From NCBI GenBank assembly GCA_032718565.1, contig JAVGVS010000766.1, positions 45,221-109,220 on the forward strand: a stretch of 64,000 nt of DNA, given 5' to 3'. The notes beneath the pieces are model-generated. The model was not told the origin of the DNA and searched no databases. It saw only the letters and a list, made by a program, of their open reading frames with translations. The position numbers and the translations under genes are program-made. Numbering within the stretch: the stretch's first letter is position 1; each line of letters starts with the position of its first letter. Positions 1-13,013 of this stretch are shown here, one piece after another. Source of the stretch: Distichodus sexfasciatus. Taxonomy: Eukaryota > Chordata > Actinopteri > Characiformes > Distichodontidae.

Positions 1-507
1 GGAGAGATCACTCGTCCCAAATGTCTTCTCTTCTTGCATTAAAGCTCATTGAAAATCCTGAATTTCAGACTTGGAGAATCCTTGGAGAGAACTGCCACTC
101 TTTCCACGTAATCCTCGGTCTTTATTGTGTCATCGGAATGCCGTCTGTGCACCCGAGTGAAGATGGAGTTTGCATTGTGAGTTGAAAATCCTGACGTCTC
201 TGAGAAACTTGAGTTGTTCTTTTAGCAGGAGAGACGCGGGTCACAAATTAAATATTTTAAATGAAATTAACACATCAGCAAACAATGAGTGAGTGTCAAT
301 AAATATTCAGATATGGTATTTAGGAGTGTTGAAATTAATCACATAATCGATGCATCGCAACGCAGATGTGAACGATTCTGCATCGATGTAGTGGCAGACC
401 ATAACCGATTATATCTGGGGTTTTCAACTGGCAGGCCACTGCCCCCTGGTCGTCTGCATTGACATTGCAGGTGGTCAGTGACATGCATTCCAGCTTCACT
501 ACTGAAA
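1..507. other. No gene seen; hAT-like fragment at 330-420
   Basis: AT-rich sequence with no supportable coding region. Around 335-400 the words ATCGATGCATCGCAACGCAGATGTGAACGA and the reverse form CATCGATGTAG resemble the end of a hAT transposon. Confidence 0.4.
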
Positions 508-855
508 TCATTCATTCATTCATTCATTACCTGAACTGCTTAATCCCAACTGGGGTCACGGGGACCGGAGCCTATCCCAGGGACTTTCGGACACAAGGTG
601 GGGACCAACCCTGGGCAGGCACCAACACACCACAGGGCACACACTCACACAACCACACTCACAAACCAAATCAGAGTCGCCAGTTAACCTACAGTACATG
701 CCTTTGGACTGTGGGAGGAAACCGGAGCACCCAGAGGAAACACGGGGAGAGCATGCAAACTCCACACAGGAAGCCCCTACGGCCATCCCCGGGGTTCAAA
801 CCCAGGACCTTCTGGCTGTGAGGCGGCAGCGCTAAACCTCTCCGCCACCGTGCCA
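508..855 (-). mobile_element. V-SINE/Mermaid-type tRNA-headed SINE
   Basis: On the minus strand the element begins with a tRNA-like head (GGCACGGTGGCGGAGAGG, then a B-box-like GGGTTTGAACCCC), followed by the conserved core of fish SINEs (TGTGTGGAGTTTGCATGCTC, then CGGTTTCCTCCCACAGTCCA). It ends at an ATTC repeat. A second, opposite-strand copy is at 21551-21872. The family name is from memory. Confidence 0.7.
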
Positions 856-861
856 TCATGA

Positions 862-1645
862 TAAGTAAGGAAGTACAAATACTTGGTTACTGTACTTAAG
901 TAGAATTGTCGGGTATCTATACTTTACTTGACTATTTATTTTTGTTCCAACACTTAACTTTTACTACGTAGATTTTTAGCATGAATATCTGTACTTTCTG
1001 CTTCTTACATTTTCAAATCGGGCTCGTTACTCTTGTTTGGTTTCATTTAAATGAGGTTTATTAGGGCATTTTGCTGCATTTGACCTGTTCTGTATCAATA
1101 ATGCACACTATCCAGACAACTTGACTGATTGGTTGAGGCTTAAAAACGTAGTAAACACACACGGAAAAGACAATCCCATTGCTGTATTGGTGTTTGCACA
1201 TGACACACAACACGATAGACACGATAAAGTGAGAGAGAGAATAAGAAGCTAAAAGCAGGAGGCAACTCGGCGGGAAATGATGTGGTTTATTTCTACAGCG
1301 CTCTTTACAGCTCTATAATATTTGTTGTATGATGTGTTGAGGATAGAGGTGATCATCATGTATAATGATGGTAATGATCAGTGCAGCTTTATGTATCATG
1401 TGGCTTTATTTTTCTCTGCTTGTGCGCTACATAACACTTGGACATGGAGTCCAGTCAGTTTTGCCCTAAAATGATGCTTCTGTCCTTCACAAGGGAACTT
1501 TATACTTTTATACTTGAAGTATGTTTTACAGCCTGTACTTTTCACTTTGAGTAAAGAAGTCGAGTCAATACTTCAGCTTTTAAAAAGCTCTTAAAACACA
1601 TGTATCTATACTTCTACTTGAGTGAAGAATGTGTGTACTTTTCAC
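862..1645. mobile_element. Relic of a hAT-like element with TACTT-rich ends
   Basis: It starts with AGTACAAATACTTGGTTACTGTACTTAAGTAGA-like sequence and ends with ACTTCTACTTGAGTGAAGAA, the dense TACTT/AAGTA pattern also seen in the complete copy at 51967-52767. No transposase is visible. Confidence 0.5.
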
Positions 1646-2325
1646 AAGACATATCTTGCACAATTCTAACATAAATCAGGCAAAAGGCAACAAAACGGCT
1701 ATTTCCCACTCTCCGCTTTCAAAAATATCCTTGTTTACACCTCATCGTTTTCCAAAAAAGTATTCATTTTCACGAAGCATATACAGCATAGACGGCAGTG
1801 TAACAAGAAGCATAAAGCCGTGTTAGCCAATCAGAATCTTGAAAACAACAAAACAAGGAATGACACAACTTCCTCTTCCGATAATGATCAGCCAAACCAA
1901 CTGTATACAAATATCACACAGCTGATGCTAATGCATTTTCTAGTATTATTTTACTATGTTCTCTTTCCTATTTCTTAGCAAGCTAGGCTTCTGCTGCTAC
2001 TTACATTTACCAACACACATCAAACAGCACCATGACACAACCAATGAGTCACTGGATGAGAATGAATGAACAAGTTACTGCTTCAGACAACGCTGAAGAG
2101 GTTAAGAAACGGAACACTCCACATTACAGCTGTCCGAACTCCTCTTACATTACAGTGTTTTGGTGAGAATGGAAGGAGAATTGTATTATCAGATGACTTT
2201 ACAGTAACAAAAGAATATACTGAATGTTTTGGGAGGATCTGGGCCACACATCCCCCGTCATTCCAGCCATGTCTCGGTATGAAACCTTCATTTACTGATT
2301 AATCGATAGTTACAATGACTCCACA
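1646..2325. other. Intergenic, nothing recognised
   Basis: AT-rich DNA with one 78-codon open frame (2066-2302) that has no domain, splice signals or family resemblance. I do not consider it a gene. Confidence 0.5.
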
Positions 2326-2560
2326 CACATCAAAGTCGGTCAAAGTCAAAGTAAAATTTATTGTCATCTCTGCTATATACTGTACAAGTACACAGAGCGG
2401 CGAGTCAGCGTGGCTCCAGTTTTAACAGTGTACAGAACTAAGAACAAGGAACAATAAACAAATAAGGTGCATAGAATAAAATATATAAATAAAATATAAA
2501 ATGTACACTTTTAAACTAGAAATAGAATATAAATGAAACTTTAAACTAGAAGTAGAAAGA
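2326..2560. repeat. Dispersed repeat, copy 1 (probable retroelement end)
   Basis: The segment with TTATTGTCATCTCTGCTATATACTGTACAAGTACACAGAG, then GTGGCTCCAG and TTTAACAGTG, recurs at 54620-54745. This kind of sequence is common in fish genomes and looks like the 3' end of a retroelement; the family is not certain. Confidence 0.55.
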
Positions 2561-3390
2561 GAGAGAGACAATTAGGATGCAGTACTCAGCCTACAATTAT
2601 GGTTTTGGAGTTGTCTTTGACACTAAAAAGTGCATGTGAATGTACTGAATGTGCATGAGGTCAGTAACAGTTTCAATATGAAACATTCTGTACAATCTAT
2701 GAAATAAAATACTTTCAATTTGTTCATATACCTTCAGATACCATCAAGAACCTTCTTCAAATAAAATTTAATTTTCACAGTAATGTTCCGTCTCTAGTAT
2801 CAAACAGACATTAACATTACAATTAAGCTCGTCTCTGTGAAAGCGAAACGCCACTCCGAGCTTTGTGTCGAGGATAAAAAGCAGCAGAAAGGGTTTTTTT
2901 GTGGCAAGGGTTCAGATTGTGAAGGATGAGGCAGCTCAGGATGGTGTGGGAGGATTCTGAGGAAGATGATTCACCGAGTGCGAAGGGGAGTTTCACGTCT
3001 GAGACAGAAATTGACCGACGATGTCAACGGCGCTCTCTTCTGACCGCCGGATAACGTCTCTGGTTTTAATAATGTTCACATTCTTTTTCAATGACATACA
3101 GTGTTGCCGTCGGTATTCCCGGTAGTGTACAGATCAGAATATAAGCTATTTATTTGCATAAATTGTGTGTGTGTGTGAGTGTGCATCAGGTGTACTTATA
3201 TCTTTGTTGTCAAATAACTTTGCCTGTCATGAGGTGTGTGTTGGCAGGAAACTGGGGACACAAACGTGGGAGTCAAAACAAAGCCAGGGATTTAATGAAG
3301 AGCTGAAACAAAGCACAAGCACAGGATTGCAATAGTGAATTTAAAGCTGGGATCAATAATCATAATGTTTGGAAAAATGGAATGGCATGT

Positions 3391-3575
3391 GGTGGTGGTG
3401 GTGGTGGTCTAGTGGTCTAAGAGGTCAAGCCTTCACATTCTACCTCCAGCACTAGCATCACTGGGTTCCTGAGCAAGACCTTTAACCCCAAGTTGCTCCA
3501 GGGAGACTGTCCCTGAAATTAGGAACAATGGAAGTCGCTCTGGAGAAGAGCATCTGCTAAATTCTGTAAATGTTA
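3391..3575 (+). mobile_element. tRNA-derived SINE, TGCTAAAT-tail type, copy 1
   Basis: Head GGTCTAGTGGTCTAAGAGGT, then CCTGAGCAAGACCTTTAACCCC, then the tail GTCGCTCTGGAGAAGAGCATCTGCTAAATTCTGTAAATG. It aligns with copy 2 at 23028-23212, and a tail fragment occurs at 34273-34315. Confidence 0.7.
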
Positions 3576-3744
3576 ATATTCATTTCCAAAACTAAAATTT
3601 AACGACACATTAAAATCACGGATGAAGAACAGTAACCAACTTACTGCCAAGGAACAAAACAAAGCTATGACAGTAAACCACCTGGTCAAACAAGCACAAG
3701 AAACAGGCAGGCAAACTAAATGACAGAGCCAATAAACAAACTAA

Positions 3745-4275
3745 ACATCTCACGATACCACTTTTTTATGTTCGATATGATACTGAGGTTGTAAATATGG
3801 ATATCTGCTGATACAATATAAATCCGATACAGTCTCTGAGTCTTTAGAAACAGAAAATAATGCTTTAAAAAATGTCTGAATACATGACTGAGATTATTCT
3901 GTTATGTTTCAGTAAATACTTGACTTAAATATTGTTTTCCTACTAAAACAATGCAATAATTACACACCCATATGTATATACTAAATGATTTATTATTAAA
4001 ATAACATCTCAAAAATTATTCTTGTGATTTAGTGACGGTCCCTAATCTTGCAGTGCTAAAACCACCAGGAACACAGAGATTGTGAGTGAGAGCTGGTGTT
4101 GTTGAGGAAATTAAACAGTGTTGTGTTGCTTATTCAGCTCATTGTCATATCAATATTTCGGAATTGCAGAACCAACTGAGTGTGCCCAATGCCACCGATA
4201 CCCGATCTAGCTATTTGAGTCGTTATCGGACTGATATCCCATCCATGTATCAGATCGGTGCCATCTGTAACACAT
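3745..4275. mobile_element. hAT-like relic
   Basis: The left end reads CATCTCACGATACCACTTTTT and the right part ends GATATCCCATCCATGTATCAGATCGGTGCCATCT. Its right 200 bases match the element at 44946-45236 (for example GTGCCCAATGCCACCGATACC). No transposase is visible. Confidence 0.5.
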
Positions 4276-4529
4276 TATACAGAGAATGAGCAAATGAAGC
4301 AGACAATCAACAAAACAAGAAAACAGAGCCAGTAAAAGGATGAGAAAGGAAAAAATTAAAGCAAGTTTTGTGTACACTTGGGAAAATATAGCTACGCGAT
4401 GTTTTTGTGAGCAACAAATTTTCATCTGCACATGTCTTTTGTTGCGTAATAAACCTAAAAGCAGACAAGTTATAGACGGTGAGTGGCTGATAAAAAATCG
4501 AAAGAGGGAAATATTTTTCAGTCTGGATC

Positions 4530-4745
4530 ATGATGATGATGAACAGGGATACAGTACGTCTGCTTCCACTGCTGTCATCAGGACCCAGCTCGCCCACCCC
4601 GCCTTTAATCACCACCTCGGCGAAGACGGCTGCAGACGACGAAAGACTAATGAAGCCGATGCTCACTTAGCGAGGCTGGTGTCGACACGGAAACCCAGAC
4701 GTGGACGCGATTAGCATTTGATTAGGGAGCAGGTTCGGATGTAGT
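4530..4745. other. GC-rich single-copy-looking block
   Basis: A stretch richer in GC than its surroundings, without repeats, containing GACGCGATTAGCATTTGATTAGGGAG. Open frames run through it on both strands but lack family resemblance. It may be a conserved regulatory element. Confidence 0.3.
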
Positions 4746-4858
4746 GGTGACGGTTCGTGGGAGCAGGAGAGCAAAAGCAGAAGAAGAAGAAGAGGAAGAA
4801 GAGCGCCTTAAAAGCTCTCACGGCTCGTCTGGATACTGTGGGGAACTGATTGTAATGA

Positions 4859-4862
<4 letters not shown>

Positions 4863-4904
<42 letters not shown>

Positions 4905-4978
4905 AGAGGGGACATAGAGGGAGGTACATGGAGAGGAGAGAGAGAGGAGGGAGTGGGAGGGAGAGAGAGAGGTATGGT
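4863..4978. repeat. (GA)n-rich simple repeat
   Basis: Runs of GAGAGA with GG interruptions. Open frames here are translations of the repeat. Confidence 0.9.
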
Positions 4979-5511
4979 GGGGGTGGTGATTGTGACCCTG
5001 ATGGCATGTGGGCATCGACTACCCGCTCGTTCTGCCCACTCCCGTTGCTCGGACAGGTGCTAATGGCAGAGTGCCCGCTCTGTTCTTTGGTTTGTCTTTG
5101 AGGTTTTCAGCATTTGAAATGTGGGAGATGCACAGTGAGAGAACGAGCTGCAGGCTGTGTCCTCATAAGAATGAGTGGAGTGAGACTGGTGTGTTTCTCT
5201 CTTGCTCTCTTAAAAGTGAGTGCTCTCTCTTTGCTTTTGCGAGACTGTACAGCTTTATATCTTTACTGACAAGTATTTGAAATACGGAGGTTTTTCTGAC
5301 TGGAGTGGCATCTGATTGGCTACCGTGCATCGATCATTGCATCCCAGTGCAGCCTTGGCAACTGCGAGATAGAGTTGGAGAATGGAGTAAGAATTGGAAT
5401 CAGATTTATTTTTTTAGAAAATTGTCATTAAATAAAAACAAACATAAAGAAAGAAAATACATGTATGAGGCAAAAATAACAGCCCTGAAGCATAGATAAA
5501 TATATATATAA

Positions 5512-6527
5512 TTACAGTTTTTTCTGATTGCTTAAACACTAAAAGAAAAAGTCTCCCACATTTGGCATAATTTTACACTCAGTTAGCAAAACATTGGCCC
5601 AGATTTGCACAACACTAAGCATATTGTCAGCATCACACTTCTTGCAAAACTCAACACACAGTGATTTGCAAATCACTAAACACACTTGTCCATGTTAAAG
5701 CACTGGCTTTCAAATAACCACACTCATGAACCACCTGGTTAAACACAACCACCGGGTGAACAAACACTTAGGTGCTTAATTATAGACGCACCAATCAGGT
5801 TTAGCCACGATAAAAAGGAACAGGTAAATTAACCTGCCATCAACAAACATGGAGGACATGAGAGTCCTCTGGTCCAAAATTGGTTTCATGATCATCCATA
5901 ATTTACACGTCTTTATCTTCCACCGTACTCTCCCTTCCTAAAGAGTTTTTTTCTGCATGGCGGTGGAAGGTTCATGATCTACAGCCATATGTTGATGCAC
6001 CTCTCATTCAAGCTATAGAGGATGCATGTAATCAGATTGATGTTGTCTCTATTCAAGGATGGATCCCACACTGTAGAAGATTTTTTCCACAGTGTCTTGC
6101 ATATGACAACATAGCCTGTGATGTTGATGAAGCTCTGTGGCCAGATGCAGCTAGACGGAGAGATGCTTAGTTTTTTTTACCCCCCTCTTTTTGCATGTTT
6201 GTAGTGGTTGCAGGAAATAAAGATAAACAGATTTGATCTAATGTGGTGTCTGGTGAACATATTTGGTGTAATTGTTTATTAGGAAATGCTAAAAGTGTTT
6301 TAGGATAAAGGCAGTAGTGTCTATCTTGTTCAAGATGAGTTAGCTAATAATACTTGTGTGTGTTCAATATGACAACAAAACAGAGTTTTTATAAAACAAT
6401 GTAGAGTTTTTCCAATAGTGTTTCATTTTGTAAAAGATCTGAGATGTTCTGCTAATTGTGTGAAGTGTTTTGAAAATATGGGCCCATTTTTCAAAATTGT
6501 GCTTAAGCAGTTGAAAAAAACTGTAAG
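5512..6527 (+). mobile_element. TcMar-ISRm11-type transposon, internally deleted
   Basis: Inverted ends: TTACAGTTTTTTCTGATTGCTTAAACAC on the left, and on the complement of the right TTACAGTTTTTTTCAACTGCTTAAGCACA. The interior holds the C-terminal part of an IS630/ISRm11-family transposase. At about 1 kb it is shorter than a full element. Confidence 0.7.
5905..6170 (+). pseudogene. ISRm11-type transposase C-terminal remnant
   Basis: LPPYSP (the conserved motif before the catalytic glutamate region) is at about 5917-5933. It is followed, after a frame break, by FFSAWRWKVHDLQPYVDAPL, then SIQGWIPHCRRFFPQCLAYD, DEALWPDAARRRDA and a TAG stop at 6168-6170. The N-terminal two thirds of the protein are missing. 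The family is recognised from the LPPYSP and SAWRWKV signatures. Not functional. Confidence 0.7.

Positions 6528-6532
<5 letters not shown>

Positions 6533-6558
<26 letters not shown>
6533..6558. repeat. (CA)n microsatellite
   Basis: Pure CA run directly beyond the right end of the ISRm11-type element. Confidence 0.9.
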
Positions 6559-6662
6559 AGGAAATGCATAAACACTGACTGCATTGAACAGTGAGTAGTA
6601 TCTGTATTTTTATATAGTCGTACGTAGTATATTTATATTTTGTAGCATATTTATGCAGTATA

Positions 6663-7422
6663 TAGGGGTGAGAATTGATGAGTTAATCAATATAAATACC
6701 ATTGTTGATTCTGAATATCAATCTTATCCCTTATTAATTTTCTTAAAGATTCCTGAGTAGTTTTTTGGGTGTGAAAAAAGTGGTTCTACACAGTCTTCCG
6801 TACCAAAAGCAACCATTTTATTTTTCCCAAAATGATGTCTGCACAAGACTGTGAACATGAACACATTCCATGGCTTAGAATTATGAAGAAAAATAATAAG
6901 TGCCGAGTGAAAACACTTCTCTATCCATTTAGAATCCATCTGGCTATAGAATAAAATTATTTGATAACAAATAATGCATTTTTCTATATTTATTTTTACT
7001 CTGTAACACTGTGGGGGGAGGGGGGGCATTTTCTAATTAGTTAAAATCAAAGAAAAACTGAGGTTTTGGCTACTTTTGAGCATTTGGACTCATTTTGGCC
7101 TATAACTGATTTTTGTGACTCATTTCTGGGAGAGAAGTACATTTTTGTCTTGAGGGTGTTCCATATGAGAGCCTGTGGACGCGCGTCGGGTATAAATAAA
7201 TATCAACCTGTGTTTACATCGTGAAAAATATCATTCATGCGTAATGATTCCTCGTGGTTGAAGGTCAAGTCTCAGAGAGTGTGACGTAATGTATCCGCGA
7301 CGCAAAACTTGGGGGAAACCGGAAACTGTCGTGCTGAGAAATGAGAGAATCGTGAAGAAGAATCGATAAAGTTGGAGGTGTACAGTTACGATGGAACTGA
7401 TCAATTGGAACCAGTCAGTTTT
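6663..7422 (+). mobile_element. Non-autonomous hAT element, copy 1, right end lost
   Basis: It starts TAGGGGTGAGAATTGATGAG and aligns along its length with the complete copy at 18003-18962 (shared blocks GAGTAGTTTTTTGGGTGTGAA, GTCTGCACAAGACTGTGAAC, TGATTCCTCGTGGTTGAAGG, GATGGAACTGATCA). The last 25 bases of the right end are missing. No transposase. Confidence 0.7.
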
Positions 7423-7870
7423 ACTGAAAAGTACTTAATGTTGTTTATTTTGTTTGAAAAATAAAAAGTCTTACTTTTTTCTCACTATTTCAGGGTAGTT
7501 TGGTTTTTTTTTGGACTGAATTTCACCCCCAAACCCTGACAAAGCTGTGAAAGGGCTTGACAGAGAGCTACTAAAAGACATCAATGCCTGTCCTGTCAAG
7601 TCCTCTTCTGACATGCTGTCATTTTTTAGCAGAAATGATCAGATTTCCAGTCTTTCCTGTTTCTACCACGTTTGCTGACGCCAAGTAATACCAAGTGTAT
7701 ATGTCTTTTAGTGATTTATGGTAGTTTATTTTGTTTCCTTCAATGTAAAGCTGGCCTCCACTTGCAGTGTCAACCTCATTTCGAAACTCATTTCGAGGTT
7801 CAACACAATGTTATGGAATAACGCGTGAACGACGAACTAACGAACCTGCTCAACAGTTACATGGCTAGTT
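7423..7870. other. Intergenic, nothing recognised
   Basis: AT-rich sequence between a hAT copy and a SINE. No coding region or repeat that I can name. Confidence 0.4.
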
Positions 7871-7875
7871 AACTG

Positions 7876-8092
7876 AGTGATTTTTTGTGATTATTTGTCA
7901 CACCACAGAACAGCATAGCACACAGTGCACCACAACAAAATGTTAATATTGCATTTGACCCAGCTTCCGATGAGCAATGCTTGGGGACGGTATCTTGCTC
8001 ATGAGTACCTCTGAGGTACCGTTACCGGTGCGCGACTTGAACCGGCGACCTTCCGCTCACAGGCCTAACTTTCTAACCGTTGCACTTTCATC
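7876..8092 (-). mobile_element. tRNA-headed SINE, CAGCACACAGTGCAC type, copy 1
   Basis: Read on the minus strand: tRNA-like head with GGTCGCCGGTTCAAGTCGCG (B box), then GTACTCATGAGCAAGATACC, GTCCCCAAGCATTGCTC, GGTCAAATGCA and GCACTGTGTGCTATGCTG. This is the commonest SINE in the window; other copies are at 17961, 22928, 27636, 36522, 37797, 43765 and 47257 (same strand) and 40236 and 55901 (opposite strand). Confidence 0.75.
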
Positions 8093-10360
8093 TGTCCCGT
8101 TACCAGTTTTTTGAGCCTCTGCAAAATAGCAGGATTCTGAGAAAAAAATCTATTTCTAAAAGTTTAAAACAATACCGTGGTTAAACTATTTAAAGTAAAG
8201 CTAAAAGTATGTATCTCTACCACATGTGATTGCTTAAGTTCAAATCCATTGTGGTGGTATACAGAACGTAATGTAATGGTATAAACTTGCCGAGCTCCGT
8301 TCCAAAACCATGAACAGTTTGACCGCAGTCTGGTTTCAGCCCCTACTGTTTTCTGTAGCATCACGTGGAGGTTTGGATAAATGTATGTATACCCAAAGTG
8401 CAGATGGTCAGTATAGTCACTCTGAACGTCCAGCAGTGCCACTTCCCCCCGTACACAGCACAGAGAGTGATGTATCGTGTGCTGTGGCACAGTACATCTT
8501 TTCACCATTATTATCATTATCTCTCACAGTCGCCCTCCTGTTGGACTGTACCAGGCAGAATGACCTTCGTTAACCTCACATGGATGAGTCTATTTCACAT
8601 TTTTCATGTTAAGGGAGGTTCCCTTTTCCCATGCTCTAAACCCACTTCTGGGTTGAAGACTTGAATATGTAAAGCCAAAAGAGAACACTGACTGTGGCAG
8701 TTTTCCAATCGAATGCATCCCAGGAGGCTAAACTAGTCCATAAAGAAGAGTGCACAACATTGCATCATTCTCCAAACCTGGCTTTCTCAAAAACTGTGAA
8801 ATTTATACTGAGGCATTAGTTGCCTCCTGACTTCTTGGTGATTTACTTAATAATTTACACTCGAATTGGTGGGTTGGTTCCTTATTTGCATATCTGCTAA
8901 ATGTCACATGCCCTCCTTTGTTAATTAATCAGCCTAAAATTAAACTAGCTCCACTAATAGACGATATATATATATATATTACTGTTTAACACTTTAAATG
9001 ATTATCACGTCTTGTCCTTTTTATGCTTTGCATTTTCACTCCTTGATTTTTCTAAATGTCTCTTCTCTCCTTTTTAAAAACTATACTTATATGATTTAGT
9101 CATCATAAGAGCATGCATTATGGAAATTAGTCATGGCTCTGTACAGAACACATTGTCAAATGCGAGACATCTATTTTTATTTTTTTTTCTCCCAGAAATG
9201 GATCACACTGGCAGGCTACAGAGCAAAGAATGCACGTTTGGAGCTGGAGTGTGTCAAATCCCTGCCCACGTCAAGCCAGCAAACTGAATTCTCCACCACG
9301 CTGAGAATAGAGCCTCGTCTCCACGTCTTTTCTATGCCCTCCGACTCGTCACGCTGCCTCTGGTTGCACATTCTCACCAACATTGCAACGCCTAAGTGCG
9401 TCTAAAAGCAGTTTCGTAGGAAAAGGGAGTGTTTCACAAATCTCTCTCGAGGACGTGGTTGAAGTTCGAGTTCTGAGAGTACAGTGTATTCAAATTACAA
9501 CTAACTTGTTCTTATATTTCATTTTTCCTGTTGAAATTTCTAACCGTTTCCAACCGGTGAACATTATAGCCACCTGATTATCCATCTCCAACACAGCTAA
9601 TTGTCTACGCAGCATATTGTATTTTCCTTAATACAATAACTGTCCATTTATTTACATTTTTGTTCCTTAAATATTGAAACAGAAAATCCTCAAACTGCCT
9701 ATTTACTTGACTTTTACCAAGAAGTATAGATAGTTTATGTTATTAAATAAAAATTAAATATAAGTACATCTGATAAAAGTACACTTTGAATTGTATAAGT
9801 ATTAAACTTGGAGTAGCTGACTAGATCGGCAAATAAACTGTGAACTACATGATAACTTATAGTTATATCTTTTAAAATCCGTTTTTGTTTATGAAAGCAT
9901 ACTGTGAACTGTAAGTTAATTTATACTAAATATATACTTTTAATCCATTTAGTCCATGCAAGGCAAGTATACATCAAGTTTAAGTGCAGGACCAATATAC
10001 TTTGAGTTTTCTAAATGCTTGTTAGTGTAAGTATAAAATTTGGCTTAGTACATCCCTATTAAATACATAAAGTCTTAACTGAAAAAACACTTATTTTGAC
10101 ATTAGAAGATGTATACTAACGGCTATTATTTAGCATATTCTTTTATGGAAGGAGAGTCATCAATAATTTTGTTGTTTTTCAGCAAAAGAGACTAAACACA
10201 GTGTCTCTGCGAGGTTTACGCATTTTGAAATGCTTTTTATGATGTCTACCAGGCGTCATTTCCATTCCTCTGTATGTGAAATTATTTCTGAGTAATTCTG
10301 CACACAGAAACTGAGGTAATTGCGTAAAAAGGCATTAATTACACTCTTCTCAATGTAAAA
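8093..10360. other. Intergenic, no gene supported
   Basis: AT-rich DNA with short open frames on both strands at 8164-8664 and 9133-9577 that overlap each other and show no splice or domain evidence. Only a short TA run near 8963 stands out. Confidence 0.4.
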
Positions 10361-10364
10361 TGCT

Positions 10365-10713
10365 AGTGCACGAGACTCTCATATGGGACGCCATACGGCC
10401 AAAAATGTAGTTCTCATTCAGAAAGGCCAATAACAGCTCATTTTATAGAGCAAAATGAGTCCAAAAATGGCTCAAAATGACCCAAAACTACAGTATTTCT
10501 TTATTTTCTATTGATCGGAAAATATTTTTTCATTTTATAATGTTAAAGAGTAATCAATAGGGAAAAATAAATATAGAAAAATGAATTGCTTGTTATCAAA
10601 TCATTTTACTCTGTATCCAAATGGATACCAAATGGATAAAGAAGTGTTTCCACCTGCACTGACCTTATTTTTTCTTCACAGGACTAAGCCATAGAATGTC
10701 TCTGCATAATAAC
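10365..10713 (-). mobile_element. Fragment of the 18003-type hAT element, reversed
   Basis: On the complement it matches the middle of the complete copy: GAGACATTCTATGG, then GTGCAGGTGGAAACACTTCT, TATCCATTTGG and TGGGACGCCATACGG near the ATGTGAGAGCT equivalent. Both ends are missing. Confidence 0.65.
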
Positions 10714-11860
10714 AACTCTACAAGCCAATAAAACAGTGAGTTTGGTCTTGAGGAGCGTTCACTGTGGTTTGTTGAGTTTAACACATGATCAGTGTTGATA
10801 ACTGCTTCCAGTGAAGTGATTTCCTCATTATAGATATGTAAGAGAGAAATATTGAATGAACACGTTTAATGTTGCTTAGCTTTTGCATCTTCCACTTATT
10901 TGTCATGTGGTGTAAAACATGCATTGGTCCGGTCTCGGTCTCGACTTGGTCTCGGCCCTTTAAAGTCTTACTCTTGTCTTGGTCTCGACACACGCTGGTC
11001 TTGGTCAGGTTTAGGTGGTGTTGACTACAACTACAAAGTCAGCATTTAGTTTTTCCATGAAACAAGGTTTATGTTGTGTTTATCAGTGCTGACTTAATTG
11101 ACCGTGTTAATAAAAAGCAATAAATAAAACCAGCTTGTAATCTAAACTCTGCATGTGGAATGAACAGTATTTTAAATAATCCTATATAATATATCCTATA
11201 TAATCATGGTATGTATACGTATATGAATTGAAGGTTTTGGTCAGATCAAGAGTAATTTGTCAGTAAAAAATGTAATATTTTAAAATTAAGCTGACAGCAT
11301 CCCTGGAGACCATAGTGATGTTGAAAGCTTAACTGCCTATTTATCAAGATTATGATCTTGAACATCTGGAGGGAGACTTCTGGATTTCATCTCCAATCAA
11401 ACTTGCTTGAAATTTTGCACAAAACACCTCTAAATGTCACTTACAACAAAGTGTAAGTTTGGGATCGGGTCGGACTTCCCGCAAGTTACGCATTTAGGTC
11501 ACAGCTTTTTCACAATTACTCACACAGTACAAGTAGCTAATGTTCTAGAATAATATTACCTACATAAAGATGACAGGAGGCCACACACAGTATATCTTCT
11601 TAATGAGGCTTCATATTATGCATTCAGATTTTAAAGAATGATGTGCGATGGTTCTGCACCAGACTTGTGTTCCAGCCCACGCAGAAATAAGAAATGCTGC
11701 TGATATATAGACCACAGTGTCAGGGAAGTTTAATGTCTGCTACATAGTATTGTGCTGCTGTCAATAAAATGTTTGAGGCTCTTATTTCACTATTAATCAT
11801 CTCTATTTAGCCTTTAATATGCAATAGTTAACCATTAATAATTAATCTAATATACATTAC
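10714..11860. other. Intergenic, nothing recognised
   Basis: AT-rich sequence with a short GGTCTCGG-rich patch at 10925-11005. No gene or named repeat. Confidence 0.4.
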
Positions 11861-11867
11861 CCAGCCA

Positions 11868-12032
11868 CCGGGGATGAATAAGCCAGTGCATTTTTTATTG
11901 TGGGTCCTAAGTCTGGGGACGGTTACGTCAGGAAGGGCATCTGGGGTAAAACTTTTGCCAGATTAGTATGCAGACCACACTGTGGCGACCCCTTACAGGA
12001 GCATTCAGAAGAAGAAGTAGAAGGAGAAATGT
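11868..12032 (+). mobile_element. 3' end of a non-LTR retrotransposon
   Basis: CCGGGGATGAATAAGCCAGTGCA, then GTCAGGAAGGGCATCTGG, then GTAAAACTTTTGCC and CTGTGGCGACCCCTTACAGGAGC, ending in an AGAAG repeat tail. This tail is very common in fish genomes and typical of a 3' end primed by reverse transcription. The exact family (RTE/Rex-like) is from memory. Confidence 0.6.
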
Positions 12033-12274
12033 GGGTACAGATACTGTACATTTCATATATATATACATCTGTCCATTCATCCATTCATCATACCGTCCAT
12101 CAGCCTGTCCTGAACATCCCATCCATCTGTCCGTCAGCCTGTTCGTTTGTTGCTCTGTTCAGGCATCCTATCCTCTCAGCTGTCCAGCCCCTGTCAATCT
12201 GTCCCAACACTACTGTCCATTCTCTGTCTGTCCCTTCAGGCGAAAGAAGATGATTTAGTCTGTCTGTAATATAT

Positions 12275-12278
12275 AACG

Positions 12279-12322
<44 letters not shown>

Positions 12323-12341
12323 ACCTATCTATCTAGCCTAG

Positions 12342-12395
<54 letters not shown>

Positions 12396-12935
12396 GGCCC
12401 TAAGCGGCTATCTATCTGTCTGTCTATCTATCTATCTATCCTATCTATCTGTCTGTCTATCTATCTCCTCTGTCTAAGCCTAGCCCTAGCCTAACTAGCC
12501 TAGCCTATTTCCCTGTCTATCTCTATTTATCTATCTAGCCCTAACCTAGCCCCTATCTGTCTGTCTATCTGTCTATCTGGCCTAGCCTAGCCCTAGCCTA
12601 TCTATCTGTCTATCTGTCTGTCTCCTGTCTGTCTATCTAGCCTAGCCTATTTTAGCCTAGCCCCTAACTATCTGTCTGTCTATCTATCTGTCTGTCTATC
12701 TATCTATCTATCTATCTATCTCCTATCTAGCACAACCTATCTGTCTATCTATCTATCTATCTATCTGTCTGTCTAGCCCTAGCTAGCCTAACCCACAACC
12801 TATCTGTCCATCCTGTCTATCTTTATCTGTCTATCTGTCTATCTATCTATCTAACCCCTAGCCTATCTGTCTATCTATCTATCTATCTCTCTATCTAACC
12901 CTAACCCTAACCCTAACCCTAACCTAACCCTAACC

Positions 12936-13013
<78 letters not shown>

